Shown: positions 10,446 to 22,870 of the stretch, piece after piece
Layout: each line of letters begins with the position of its first letter
Numbering within the stretch: the first letter of the stretch is position 1
Assembly: GCA_009193035.1 (NCBI GenBank)
Contig: SWDT01000020.1
Span: forward strand, 186,001 to 250,000
Direction: 5' to 3'
From: Halicephalobus mephisto
Taxonomy: Eukaryota; Nematoda; Chromadorea; Rhabditida; Panagrolaimidae
DNA: 64,000 bases
The notes under the pieces: model-generated
What the model saw: only the letters and a program-made list of their open reading frames with translations
Database searches by the model: none
What the model was told of the DNA's origin: nothing
Position numbers and translations under genes: made by a program

Positions 10446-13400
10446 AAGTAACGTAACTAAGAGTTCTAATCCGAAAGGACGTGTGCGTCAATTTAAGAGT
10501 CCACTTGAGAACGAGTGATTTCCATTTTTCTATTGACGGGAGTATTTAGGGACGCTGGAGTTCACCCTGTTTTGGGGACCAGGTTGTTTCCTGATTACGC
10601 CAGATCCATCATGCCTTGTTTCGACGATCCTGCGGCTAAGGCAGCTTTGCAGTTGAACATCATCCATCCGAAAAATACGGTAGCTTTGTCGTCGATGCAT
10701 TCTGTAGAACCTACAGTAGAACTGAGTGAATCATGGCAATTGACGAAATTTGCCAAAACTCCGAATTTGTCGTTGTTTATGTTGTCTTTGGTCGTTCTTC
10801 CGACAGAATACATCCGGGGATATGCTGGTTCGAAATTTCCCATTTATATCTGGACAAACAAAAAAAATTTCTCAAAATCTGCTGCTGCGGACTTGGCGAA
10901 CATGACAGGAAGGATCTACGACCAAATCTCCGAACTCTTCACCGAGGACCTCCCCTTGAAGCAGATAAACATAGTCATGTTCGACGAGTTCAACGGAACT
11001 CAGTCCTTTGGCACAGTTCTCCTGAGTCTGGAAGAATGGACCGCGGCTGACGACACTTACAAGACCTCTATCCTCGCGAAAGCCTTGATCAGACAATGGA
11101 TCGGAGGATTGACGACTATTTCCAGCAGAACAGAAATCTGTTTCCAAGTAAGATTATCTCTATTCAAAAAACTCTAACTTTTAATTCAGTAACAAATACA
11201 AATAGTCATTATTATTTTTTAATTTTCGTCACAAAAGTCAAAAATTTGTGAAAAATATTACAATTGTGTCACATTTCGCAATTTTTAGGAAATTAAAAAT
11301 TATATTTTTTATGAGGAATTAGCGAAATGTTCTTATTACCGTATATTACCGTATATTAACAAGATATTTTTATTACTGTACAAAGAAGCCTAACTTTTAA
11401 TTCAGTAACAAATACAAATAGTCATTATTACTTTTTAATTTTCGTCACGAAAGTCAAAAATTCACAAAAAATGTGACGATTATGCTATATTTCGCAATTT
11501 TTACAAAATCAAAAATTATATTTTTTATGAGGAATTGACAAAATGTTCTTATTACCGTATATTAACGAGATATTTTTAGTATTGTACAAAGAAGCCTAAC
11601 TTTTAATTCATTAACAAATGCAAATAGTCATTATTACTTTTTAATTTTCGTCACAAAAGTCAAAAATTCACAAAAAATGTGACGATTATGTTATATTTCG
11701 CAATTTTTACGAAATCAAAAATTATATTTTTTGTATAATTATGTAACAATGGAATTTCAGGAAGATCTTGTTCATTATCTCGCCAACAAGATTGTCAAAA
11801 AGTTCTACAAATCAGACCAATCGAAATGGGAGACTTATCGTTTGGCGGAATACGTCAAGGTCCAGATGGCTGAGACCTTCTTCGCTCCGGGAGAGTCCCT
11901 GATTCTTCCTAGTGACGCTACTGAAGCCCAGATAAACGCCTACTGTGGGCTTAAGGGAGTTGTTCAGTTGGAATCGCTGGAAACGGTTTTAGGAGAACCG
12001 CTGATCTTGGCTAAGATCCGATCATTGGTGACTCAGCATAAATTTAGAACTTATCGACTGGAATCTCTTCTGGAGCATTTGCGGATGCATCTGATGGACT
12101 CTTCCGTCAACTTGGCTCAAGTGTATGAATTCTGGCAGATGAACGGCGGGATCCCGAGCGTTCATGTTGAGAAGATCGAAGAGAAAGTTAGATTCACGCA
12201 ACTCAACAGGAACAGACAAGCCCGGGTCGGGAACCACCTCTGGACGGCCATGCCCCTCTGGCCCCTGAGGCTGTCGATGAGGAACTTGACTCTTCCCGTG
12301 ACTTTCATGGTTTCTCAAGGACTCGAAATGGCCCCAATTGACAAAAAAATACTCACTTTGACGAACTTTGATTATAACCATCTTTATCGCGTTAATTACG
12401 ACCCTCAGACATGGAACAGAATACGGACGTCCATGACGGAATCTCCGAATCTGTTCACTCCGCGATCCAGAGCCCAACTCATCAACGACTTCTGCTACTT
12501 CTACAGTTTAGGTAAGCATCAGCAAAGCCACTAGAACAAAATGAACAATTTTCTACAAAATACAAAAAATACAAAAATAGTCGTACTTTGCACCGCTAAT
12601 GTTTGTTTTTGCTGATTTTCGAACGCCATTCGGAACGTGTGGAATTTCGCTACCGTAGAATTGGAGAACGTTCGAGATGAACTGCTCAACAAATACCCCT
12701 TAAAAAGTTACCGTAATTTCTTTAATGTCCCTAACTTCAGTAAGAATTTAAATTTTCTCCATCACATATGACAGAGTGAAGTCGCATTAAACAGGAGTTA
12801 CTGCTCATTAAAATCAACGTTTTCGTGATTCATGGAGATCTCATTACTTGCTTTTACACAATTACAATTGTTTCTATATAAGAATTTACAAATACAAAAA
12901 CCAATTACAAATATAAAACAAAGTAGATATTTTCGCTGTAGTAGTTTCGCTAATGGCTGTATGGCAGTTGTTCTCCTATCCTGTAAGATTTATAATTTCT
13001 TTTGTTTTTATATTTTTGATAGTTAAATTAACATAATATCTTAGTTAAGTGAGAAAAAGATTAATTTAAAAAGAATTTCGAAACTTGCGCGGGTCGAAGG
13101 GGAACTGTCACTAAGGAGCATCCGTCCTATAGCCTAAAATCGGTTATGAGACAATTCCTCCTCTTATTCTATAAATTTCATATAATTTCTTTCGTTTTTA
13201 TATCTTCTCAATAGTTAAATTAACATAATACTTCAGTTAGGTGAGAAAAAAATAAAATTTAAGAATTTCGAAATTAGCGCGAGTCGAAGGAGAACAACTA
13301 TCATACTGCCTCGCTAATGAGCACAAGAAAAAAGGCGAGAGAAAGGACAAAAAATTGTAGTCCTTTGGACTGAGTCTCACAACGAAAACTTGCGTCTCTC

Positions 13401-13785
13401 GCAGACGTTTGTTTTCGAGTTCTCTTTGTCCTTTCTCTCCCTTCCCCTCGTATGTCCCTACTTTGATATATTTTTTCCAGGCGAGATTGGTGACAATGCT
13501 GACAAGATCCGACGTGACTTTTTAGAACTTATCCGTACAGAATCCGAATCTTTTGATTTATGTGAATTCTACGCGTTTTGGTGTATTGCCGGGAACAAAC
13601 GCAAAATCAGCCTAAGAAGAGAAAACAGAGAAAGAATGATCCAGCTAATGCCTCGTGTTTTTAATTCCCTTTCAAATCGCGATAATTTTGCTTGTTTCGA
13701 TCCACCACCAGCTTCTGGAAATAGCGCCTCCTCAACAACTGCGAATGCCCTTTGCCAGACCGTTTTCGGTATCGACTGTTTGTGA
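9476..13785 (+). CDS. Secreted M1-family aminopeptidase homologue, catalytically inactive
   Basis: Four exons (9476-9954, 10550-11147, 11761-12511, 13481-13785) join in frame to 710 aa. A hydrophobic N-terminal signal (residues 1-19) has no second membrane helix, so secretion is likely. The fold is recognisable: the N-terminal M1 barrel, FPDYARSIMPCFDDPAAKAA (family FxxTxARxxFPCFDEPxxKA), then the region matching the catalytic domain. The zinc motif HExxHxW is replaced by KALIRQW (residues 337-343), and the GAMEN exopeptidase loop by GTQSF near 309. The C-terminal helical domain begins (YRVNYDPQTWNR, FTPRSRAQLINDF) but is short, so the ERAP1-type domain is truncated. Inactive M1 homologues with developmental roles are known in nematodes (for example C. 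elegans MNP-1). A binding or decoy role is inference. Confidence 0.85.
11190..11745. repeat. Three tandem copies of about 190 bp in intron 2 of the M1 homologue
   Basis: Each copy has CTAACTTTTAATTCA, AAATAGTCATTATTA and TTTTCGTCACRAAAGTCAAA, then TTCTTATTACCGTATATTAA. The unit is not coding. Confidence 0.6.
12880..13310. repeat. Two direct copies of a dispersed repeat in intron 3 of the M1 homologue
   Basis: Units include TAGTTAAATTAACATAATA, TTAGKTRAGTGAGAAAAA and GCGCGAGTCGAAGGRGAAC. The same family occurs inverted, in about three copies, at 19020-19545, where it reads GTTCYCCTTCGACTCGCGC then TTATGTTAATTTAACTA. Confidence 0.6.
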
Positions 13786-14039
13786 TATTTCTACGCGCCA
13801 GCTGCGATCGCTTGATTTACGGCATGGTCATGCTTTCGACGGATGCTTGTATTTACGACACTTCTTTCACGTCTTTGTTTTGATTTACTGTTAATATCGT
13901 GTATGGATTTATTGTTAATATCGTGTATGAAATGAATCTCAATTGTAGAGTCATAAATGGAAGTAAATTTATCAAGTAATTCTCGTGTTTGATGTTTTGT
14001 ACAGTTTTTAGCTTTGTTTTCAGATTTTAATCCTCACAG

Positions 14040-15529
14040 ATGCAGGCTAAAATACCGTTGATTCTTTTTATTTCGCTGTTCTCACTTATTTCGAGTACAG
14101 AGTCAATACCGTTTCGGATGATCCTTGGAGATGACGACTATGCCATCGTCGGAGTCAATGAGTGCTTTCTCAGTGTTGAAGTGGGAGTTGACGACAACAA
14201 TTGCATCCACCATATGAGTATTGGAGCTAAGCAGTACGGTCTTTAATCTGAAACTTCATAATAATCCTACTTTTAGACCTCAAGTATGCCCACCACATTT
14301 TTCGCTTTTGTATCTTCCACAAGAATCAAACTCCACTACTCCACCTAAGATTTTTAAAATCTTTGAAGTTAATCAACATCTCGTTTACAACTTGGAAAAT
14401 ATCACATTCCCAAGAGGTTCAATGGAGAACAACACTGAACTTAAATTTAATCAATTTCACTACTTCAACCTGCATGGGGAGTACGATCGATTGATCTCTT
14501 TTCATTTAACTGTGAGTTCAGTTGCATAGTAATTTTTTACTGTTTTTTTAGTTTGGAGTATTATACAACCATCGCTCTAGTTTTCTATACATACTATCTT
14601 ACACTGATGAAACGAGAAATGATGCTAGAGTTGACATTTTCTACATGTACCAAGAAATGGAATATCCGCTAAAGCTTTCTCACAAACACTTAACGAGAAT
14701 GGCAATTGATAAGACTTTTCTTGGGACTCAATGGTCAACTGATCCTTATTATGGTGAATTCTACTGTCATAAGCAGGAGTTTAATATTTCTTATGGACAT
14801 ATGGTTAGTCGAGTGTACGCAATCCCCTTCGATATGTTGTTGACGAACTTGAAAAGAGGAATATTAGGAGCGTTGAAGAAGAATTTTGAACTGGAAAGTG
14901 AAAAGAAACGTGAATTTGTCCAAGTTACTAATGGTCTCATTTACAGTCAAAGCGGAAGATACCGGTTTATCGGGTTAGTATCTCATTTTGAACTTAATCC
15001 ATTATTGTTTGCAGCTCCCTTCAACGTCTTGTTCATGGATCTCGTTGTTATTTTTATGGTGTGCGAGAGAGAGATTTTATGTTTGTGCTCTCTGGTTGGG
15101 AATACTGTAAGATCCGTGATGGGGAAAATGCCAACATAACTACATGTTTGCAGCATGAAAATGATGCACAACCGGTTTGTTATTAAATCCAATTACGTTG
15201 ACACTTAATTACTTTATATCTTTTAGATGACTGAATGCAGTAATTCCCTTCTTTGGACTATCGCCATTGCTGTGATTGCAAACGCGGTTGGTTTCATTTT
15301 CTAATTTGCGAGGATTTCTGTGTGGGCTAATTGCATGAAATACTAGATTTTCCTGTTTCAGGTAATTTTGCTGGTCATTTTGTGCGTTGTTTGCAAGTAC
15401 TACAAACATGAAGATCATGATGACGGCCTTTACATGAATTCACATCCATCGAAAGTTCGTACCGCCCTAATTACTCCAGATGAATTGTTCGAGAAGCGTA
15501 GATTAAATTCTTCGGTTATGGACATTTAA
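14040..15529 (+). CDS. Unrecognised type I single-pass membrane protein
   Basis: Six exons (14040-14233, 14277-14511, 14552-14973, 15015-15174, 15227-15286, 15362-15529) join in frame to 412 aa. The introns are mostly 40-75 bp. Residues 1-20 form a signal peptide. The ectodomain has several cysteines (CFLS, NNCIHH, QVCPP, FYCHK, SRCYF, EYCKI, TTCLQ, TECSN) and N-glycosylation sequons (NIT, NNT, NIS). A single helix LLWTIAIAVIANAVVILLVI leads to a short charged tail ending NSSVMDI. The TM helix is split between exons 5 and 6. No known domain was recognised; a cell-surface receptor or adhesion role is only a guess. The start follows an AG acceptor, with a TTTTCAG further upstream that could take a spliced leader. 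Confidence 0.75.
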
Positions 15530-16689
15530 TTTCCTATCTATTATCCGTGAGGTGCTAAATTTGATCATATTTGATCCAATCCATTAGTATTATTGATTTT
15601 GAGTTTACCTGATCTCCATGATTTAAGTTATCGACGAATTCTATTCGATACTGTCAGCGTTTATAATTCGAAGTGTTGCATTCGTTTTTGTAATGAAGTT
15701 TTTGAGTTTGTGATTTGGAGTTTGGGGAAGTTGCGCATGATCGTATTTTTCAGAAGGTGACGGCCTTGTCTCACGTCTGTTAGAGACCAACTTTTGATCA
15801 CATCATCTGAAAATTCTTGTTTTCCTGAACAAAAGTTAATCCTATTTCATAAACGTTCAAACGGGATCCTATTTGACACTTTTAGGGTTATTGTGTAAAA
15901 CTAGAATTTTTTGCTTTAAAAAGTTTTTTTTCTGGATTTGACCCCATTAGAGGAAATTTGGAACATTTTTGAATGCCTGCAGGGATTTAATCGATCGACA
16001 ACAATCGATATAACTTGACCGTTTTTGGTTCATTGGTTTGGATTAAGATTTTTTTTTGAAAAAGAATTTTGTAGATTTAAAAGGTTTTTAAAGAATTGAG
16101 GACATTGTAGGATTTTTTTTAAATTGAGAAATTTTTGATTTTTATTATTTTAAAAAAAGTAGAATTTTCAATATTTAAGGAAATTTGTTTTTTTCAAAAT
16201 TAAAAAAATAGAAATTTTTTTTTAAATTAAAAAAAAATAAAAATTTTAATGTTTTCGAAATTGGAAATTTTTGTTTTTTATTTTAAAAATAAAAAAAATG
16301 AGAAATTTTATTTTAAAAATTAAAAAAAAAGTAAAAAATTTTATTTTTAAAATTAAAAAAAATGAGAAATTTTATTTTTAAAGTTTAAAAATCTAATTTT
16401 TTTGTTTTTTTATGGTTTGTACATCGACCTGATTGGAAATTGATTAGGAAAATTTTCGTTAAAAACTACGGGACATTTTTATTCGATAAAATTATCCTTT
16501 AGGGATTCGGAATGGTTATTTGATTAATTTCGCAATTTTGGAATAAATTTAACTAATTATAAAAATTAGAAATGAAAGTTTTTATCGAATTAGTTTGACG
16601 TGGATTTTTGGGAATTTAAAAAAAAATCAGAATTTTGGATTTTTTGAAATTTTGAAGTAATTTTAGAAGATTTCAGAATCCTCTGTTCC

Positions 16690-17250
16690 ATTTTCAGAAG
16701 TCTCCAGAATCTAGTGAGTTTTTTAGAAATTTTTAGAAGAACTTAGAAAATTTCCGAAAACTTTGGATTTTGGAGATTTTTAGAAATCTCTAATGGATTT
16801 TTAGATGATTCTAGAAATCTTCTACAAGCTTCTACTGGATTCTGGAGGTTTTTAGAAGCCTCCAGAAGTTTTCAAAAGCCTCTGGTGAATTTTTAGAAAC
16901 TTTTAGAATCTTCTCTAGAGTTTTCAGAATCTCCTATTGAATTTTCGAAAAATTTCCGGAAGTTTCTACTGGATTCTGGAGATTTTTAGAAGTCTAGTGA
17001 ATTTTTAGAAATTTTTAGAAGATTCTAGAAATTTTCTAGAAGCTTCTACTGGATTCTGGAGGTTTTTAGAAATCTCCAGAAGTTTCCAAAAGCCTCCAGT
17101 GAATTTTTAGAAACTTTTAGATGATTCTAGAAATCTTCTAGAAGCTTCTACTGGATTCTGGTGAATTTTTAGAAGTCTCTAGAAATTTCCAAAAGCCTCT
17201 AGTGAATTTTTAGAAGTCTCCAAAATCCTCTGTAAAATCTTCCAAAGCCT
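16690..17250. repeat. Degenerate repeat array rich in heat-shock-element-like TTCTAGAA motifs
   Basis: Units of about 50-100 bp alternate TTCTAGAARYTTCTAC with TGGATTCTGGAGRTTTTTAG. Exact TTCTAGAAGCTTCTAC occurs near 17034 and 17136. This pattern (TTCnnGAAnnTTC) matches the binding-site form of HSF. Confidence 0.6.
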
Positions 17251-20099
17251 TCAGAATCCTGAAAAAATTAAAAAGTAAACTTCTTAAAATTTTGCATCAT
17301 TTTAAAAAAATTTCATTTCGTTCCAAATACTTAATTCTTTATTTTTTATGTTTTCGAAAAAATGAATTAAAATCAGCAATCATTTTTTCCACAAAACCCG
17401 AAATCTGTAGTTTGAAGTCACAGGGATCCGTGGTCGGTTTTTCCATTTTTCTTTGAAATCGGAAGTTTTCAGAATCGAAGAATTTTAAAATAATTCAAAA
17501 TTTTTTATTTTTAAAATAATTTTAAAATTTTTTTTATTTTTAAAAATAATTTAAAATTTTTATTTTTAAAAATAATTTAAATTTTTAAATAACTTTTTTT
17601 ATAAGTAAAAAAAAAATAATTTAAAAATTTGAGGAAAAAAAAATATTTTTAAATTTTAAATATTTTTTATTTTTTTTAAAATTAAATTATTTTTTTTATT
17701 TTTTTTTAAATTAAAATTATTTTTTTATTTTTTTAAATTAAAATTATTTTTTTATTTTTTTAAATTAAAATAAGATTTACCCTTTTTAAAAAAGTATTTT
17801 TGGATTATTGTTTATGTCACCTTTGTGTTCTTAAAGTGTGGAAATTACGGTAATTTAATGTCGGTGATTTTTTAACGTGCATGACGTAATTGATTGAAGC
17901 CAATTTTTTCTGTTTTTTAATTTATGTAAAAATTGGAATTTCATTCAAGCATATGAAATTCGATAAAAAAGTTTCAATTTTTAAGTTTTTAGGAAATTCG
18001 AAAATAATTAATTTTTAAAAACTGGAAAATTTTTGAAATACAGTATGAAGTTTAAAGTTTGAACAATTTTAAGAAAAAATTAGGATTCTGGAATACTGTA
18101 GGAATTTCAAAAATACAGTATCATATTTAAAGTTTGAATATTTTTAGAAAAAATTAGGATTCTGGGATACTGTAGAAATCCTAAAAACTGGAAAATTTTT
18201 AAAATACAGTATGAAGTGTAAAGTTCGGAAGGTTCTGGAATACTGTAGAAGATCCTGGAAAATCCGAATATCTTTTCAAATTTGTGACTTTCCGGAATAC
18301 GATGTCGGATTTGAAAACGGGTAATTTTGGAGGAACTTGGAAGCCTTCTGGAATACTGTAATCATTTTTAGAAGCCTTCTGGAATACTGTAATCATTTTT
18401 AGAAGTCTTCAAGAATACTGTAGGAGATTCTGGGAATTTTGAAAACTTCCTGGAGATTTCTGAAGGTCTCTAGAATACAGTAAGGATTTTCGGAATCCTG
18501 TCAGAAGTCGATGGGAGATTCTGGGAATTTCCTACAACTTCTGGAAAATCCCAGAATCTCCCATTGAAAATATTTTAAAAATCTCAACTTTTTCAAAATT
18601 ACTTCGAAATTTCAGAAGTCTTCCAGAATCGTCTCCCAGGGACTTCTGAAGGCTCTCCAGAATTTTCCAAAATTTACTGTATTTTTCAAAATTTTCCGAA
18701 AAATTTGAATTTTTTAAAAATAATTTTATAAAAATATTTTTTTCACTTTTTATTATCCAAACTTGAAGCACTTTATCTCCTCCAGGCATCGCCTAATTCT
18801 GAAACCGGAAAACCTGGCTGAAACTTGTCCTCAAAAAGCTTATCTGATCTTCCATTTGGCCAGTTTTCACCGCGCCAATTGAGTTGCTTTTCGAAACCAT
18901 TTTTATCCTTCATGGATCAGGAAAACCAGCTTTATGACCTAGAATCTGGTTGGTTTTATTTTTACGGCTGTATGACAGTTGCTTCCCAGGGGCATTTGTT
19001 CCTCAGGGACCTTCGTTCTTCAGACAAATGTTCCCCAGCGGCAGCTCCCCCTTCGACTCGCGCTGATTTCGAAATTCTTAAATTTTATTTTTTTCTCACC
19101 TAACTGAAGTATTATGTTAATTTAACTATTGAAAAGATATAAAAACGAAAGAAATTATATGAAATTTACGATATAAAGTGAGTAATTGTCATATAACCGA
19201 TTTTAGGCTATAGGACAGTTCTTTCTTCAACTCGCACTGGTTCTGATTTTTTTCTTTTTAAATTAACTTTTTTCTTAACTAAGGTATTAGATTAATTTAA
19301 CTACTAAAAATATAAAAACGAAAGAAATTATATGAAACTTACGAAATATCATACAACCGATTTTAGGCTATAGGACAGTTCCCCTTCGACTCGCGCAAGT
19401 TTCGAAATTCTTCTTAAATTAACCTTTTTCTCACTTAACTAAGGTATTATGTTAATTTAACTACCGAAAAATGCAAAAACGGAAGAAATCATAAATCTTA
19501 CAAGATAGGAGAACAACTTTCATATAACCATTTTTACATGAATCAGGTTCTGAACTTTGAATCTTAAGAACTTTGATCGTAAAATGTTTATTTTTTTCAA
19601 AACGGGTCTATTTTATTGACAAATGTTATAATTTACGAAAAAACAACTTTTTTTATAATATTTTTAAATTTTCACGTTAAAACAAATAAACATTTAAAAA
19701 TGATGAATTTGGCATTTTTTGTTCGAAATTTAAAATTTTATAAAAATTCTAAAAATTCCTGTTGAGATAATTTCGAAAAAAAACTTTAAATTTTTACGAT
19801 TTTTTGAATTCCCGCGCAAGGGCGAGTGAAAGTAAAAAAATGGCAAAACTGGCAACTCCTACAAAAGTGACTCGCACCGTTTCATTTGCGCTTCTTTTCT
19901 ATTTTCCCTGATTCTGAAAAAGGAAAAAACGGTAAATCTGGCAAAGTAAAACCGACTTTTCTTTTTTCATTTTTACTGAATTTTCTGGAAAGCTCAGAAA
20001 TTTGCTTCGAGACAATTTTACAGAAATTTTTCCGTAATATTAGTATTTGAATTCCCGCGTAAGAACGAGTGAAAACAGAGAAAGGGAAAAAATGGCAAT

Positions 20100-20400
20100 T
20101 CTACCGAAGTCAACTCGCGCTCTCTGATTTTGAGACAGTTCTGAAAAAAATAAATGGTAAATTTGGTAATTATTAAAATCGACTCGCGCTCTCTGGTTTT
20201 GAGACAGTTCTGAAAAAAATAAATGGTAAATTTGGTAGTTATTAAAAGCGACTCGCGCTCTCTGGTTTGAAGACAGTTCTGAAAAAAATAAATGGTAAAT
20301 TTGGTAATTATTAAAAGCGACTCGCGCTCTCTGGTTTGAAGACAGTCCTAAAAAGAATAAATGGTAAATTTGGTAATTATTAAAATCGACTTGCATATTT
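20100..20400. repeat. Tandem repeat of about 70 bp, four to five copies
   Basis: Units contain CGACTCGCGCTCTCTGG, GAGACAGTTCTGAAAAAAA and ATGGTAAATTTGGTA. The reverse strand stays open through the array with a repeating peptide, but low complexity makes a gene unlikely. Confidence 0.7.
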
Positions 20401-20739
20401 TTTTTGGATTTTTATTCGTTCCTAAAACTTCAGAAATTCGTGTTGAGATAATTTCACAACGCCCAATTCAATTTTTTTACAACAGTGTGATCAGGCTGGT
20501 TTTCATATTGTTCTTCGAAAAATGCAGAACACGTCCGCATCGTCAATTTTGACTTTTTTCTGACTTTTTAATTTTATCGATTAAAATTTAATTATTTTTT
20601 TCAAGAACCATTTAATCATTTTTTAAAAATTTGCAAATATTGACAATGATTTTTCAATTATTTTTTTTCGAATTTAAAAAAAGTTTAAAAATATTTTAAT
20701 TTTTAATAAAAAAAACTTTTTTAATTTAAAAAAAAATTA

Positions 20740-21010
20740 ATTTTTAAATTTCGAAATTTTTAAATTTAAAATTTTTTTATTTTTTTTAAATTTCGAAATT
20801 TTTAAATTTAAAATTTTTTTATTTTTTTTAAATTTCGAAATTTTTAAATTTAAAATTTTTTTATTTTTTTTAAATTTCGAAATTTTTAAATTTAAAATTT
20901 TTTTATTTTTTTTAAATTTCGAAATTTTTAAATTTAAAATTTTTTTATTTTTTTTTTAAATTTCGAAATTTTTAAATTTTAAATTTTTAAATTTTTTTTA
21001 AATTTCGAAA
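20740..21010. repeat. Tandem repeat of about 55 bp with the palindrome AAATTTCGAAATTT
   Basis: Five to six copies of an A/T-rich unit, each containing AAATTTCGAAATTTTTAAA, interrupted only by poly-T length changes. Confidence 0.7.
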
Positions 21011-22429
21011 TTTTTTTGATTTTAATTTTTTAATTTTTTTTATTTCCTGCTGTGCCAGAACTTGATTTTTTTGAGTTTGATTTTCCTCAATGTTTATTTT
21101 AAGAGAAAAATCGTGTTTTCTTCTGGCAATTTTATCGAAATTCCGATGACCCAATGAGGCGAAATTAAGGGCCTTATTCGGTGACCAAAATTGAATACTT
21201 TTGAGGTCACTAAAATTTCGTCCAAATTTGTTGACATTTTCGAACTTCTTAGTTTATGAAATCATCGAGAATTTTTCGGAGGTTTCTGAAGGAAATTTTT
21301 TGGAATTCCTGAGATTCTGGAGTCTTTCAAGGTCTCATGGAGGATTCGGGAACTTCACAGAATCCAGTAGAAGATTCTGAAACGAGTGAAAATTTCACGT
21401 GGATTTCCGGAGCTTTCTAAAGCCTTCCAAAATACAGTAGAAAATTCTGAAGACTTCCAGAATCTTGTAGGAACTTCAAAAACCTTCCAAAATACAGTAG
21501 GAAATTTTGAAGACTTCTAAAATTTCATAGAAATTCCTGAAGGCTTCTAAAATTTCATAGAGTTTCTTAGAATTCGACAAGATTAAAAAAAACGGATTCT
21601 GAAGCCTTCAAAAATCGTCATAGAATTTTCTGAAGTCTCTTCCAGAATCCGTTAAAATTTTCTAAAATCCAAAAAAAGGATTCTGAAGCCTTCAAAAATC
21701 GTCATAGAATTTTCTGAGGTCTTCTGAAGTCACTTCCAGAATCCGTTAAAATTTTCCGAAGTTTTCCAAAATTCAAAAATTTTTTCAAAAATCTTTATAA
21801 AATTTTCCAGTCTTCTAAAATTCAAAAAAGGATTCTGAAGCCTTCAAAAATCGTCGTGTAATTTTCTGAGGTCTTCTGAATTCACTTCCAGAATCCGTTA
21901 AAATTTTCCGAAGTTTTCCAAAATTCAAAAATTTCTCAAAAATCTTTATAAAATTTTCCGAATTCTTCTAAAATTCAAAAAAGGATTCTGAAGTCACTTC
22001 CAGAATCCGCTAAAATCCGAAATTCTTTCTGAAATAATTTTTTCATTTTTTATTTTATAAAATTATTAATTTTTTTCGATTGTAAAAAGTCTTCTGTAAT
22101 CGTTGTTTTTGAATTCTTTTAAAATTCAAAATTGTTCAAACAAAAAATTCAAAAAAAAATTGTTTGCCATTTTTTGGACAATCAAAACTTCAAAAAAATA
22201 AAAATTTGATCATTTTTGGATTAATTGGTTTCTTTGTCTGATTATCTACAAACAAAAATCCTTCGAAAAAATGTCCCGCGGCGGTCTCCCAAAGGTGAAA
22301 AACGCGAATTGCCTGAGGCGTTTCCTCTTTAACTGGATCCAGTCAAAAATTTTTATTTTTTAAATGCGAAATCTACAGTGTTCCTTGTGTTTCATTTTAC
22401 CAAAGTTGACAAAGTTCAAACTCAAATTT

Positions 22430-22870
22430 TGAAGCCAAAGTTCGAAATTGAAGTTCGTCATCAAAGTTAGTAATCAAACTTTAATGACGAACTTTGAGGT
22501 CGAAGTTCAACTTCAAAGTTTGATTATCAACTTTAATAACGAACTTTGAAGTCGAAGTTCGTTATCAAAGTTCATCATCAAAGTTGATAGTCAATTTTTA
22601 ATTTCAAAGTTCATCATCAAAGCTGATAATCAAACTTTGAAGTCGAAGTTCGTTACCAAAGTTCGACCTCAAAGTTGATAATCAATTTTTAATTCCAAAC
22701 TTCTACTTCAAAGTTCATCATCAAAGTTGGTAATCAAACTTTGAAGTCGAAGTTCGATCTCAAAGTTCATCATCAAAGTTGATAGTCAATTTTTAATTTC
22801 AAAGTTCATCATCAAACTTTGAAGTCGAAGTTCGTTATCAAAGTTCGACTTCAAAGTTGAATTTTCCCAT
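22430..22870. repeat. Array of AAAGTTCGA/TCAAAGTTGATAATCAAA short repeats
   Basis: About 25 variants of a 12-18 bp unit such as GAAGTCGAAGTTCGTTATC, CATCAAAGTTGATAGTCAA and CAAACTTTGAAGTCGAAG. The same family lies at 49960-50270, 54505-54720, 56110-56515 and 57185-58010. Confidence 0.75.

Noticed and set aside
18825..19103. Forward frame of 92 codons in the desert
   Set aside because: It overlaps the dispersed repeat seen inverted at 12.9 kb, has no splice context, and ends in low-complexity sequence.
20040..20396. Reverse frame with repeats of FNNYQIYHLFFSELS
   Set aside because: It is a tandem DNA repeat that happens to lack stops; there is no signal of a start or splice site.
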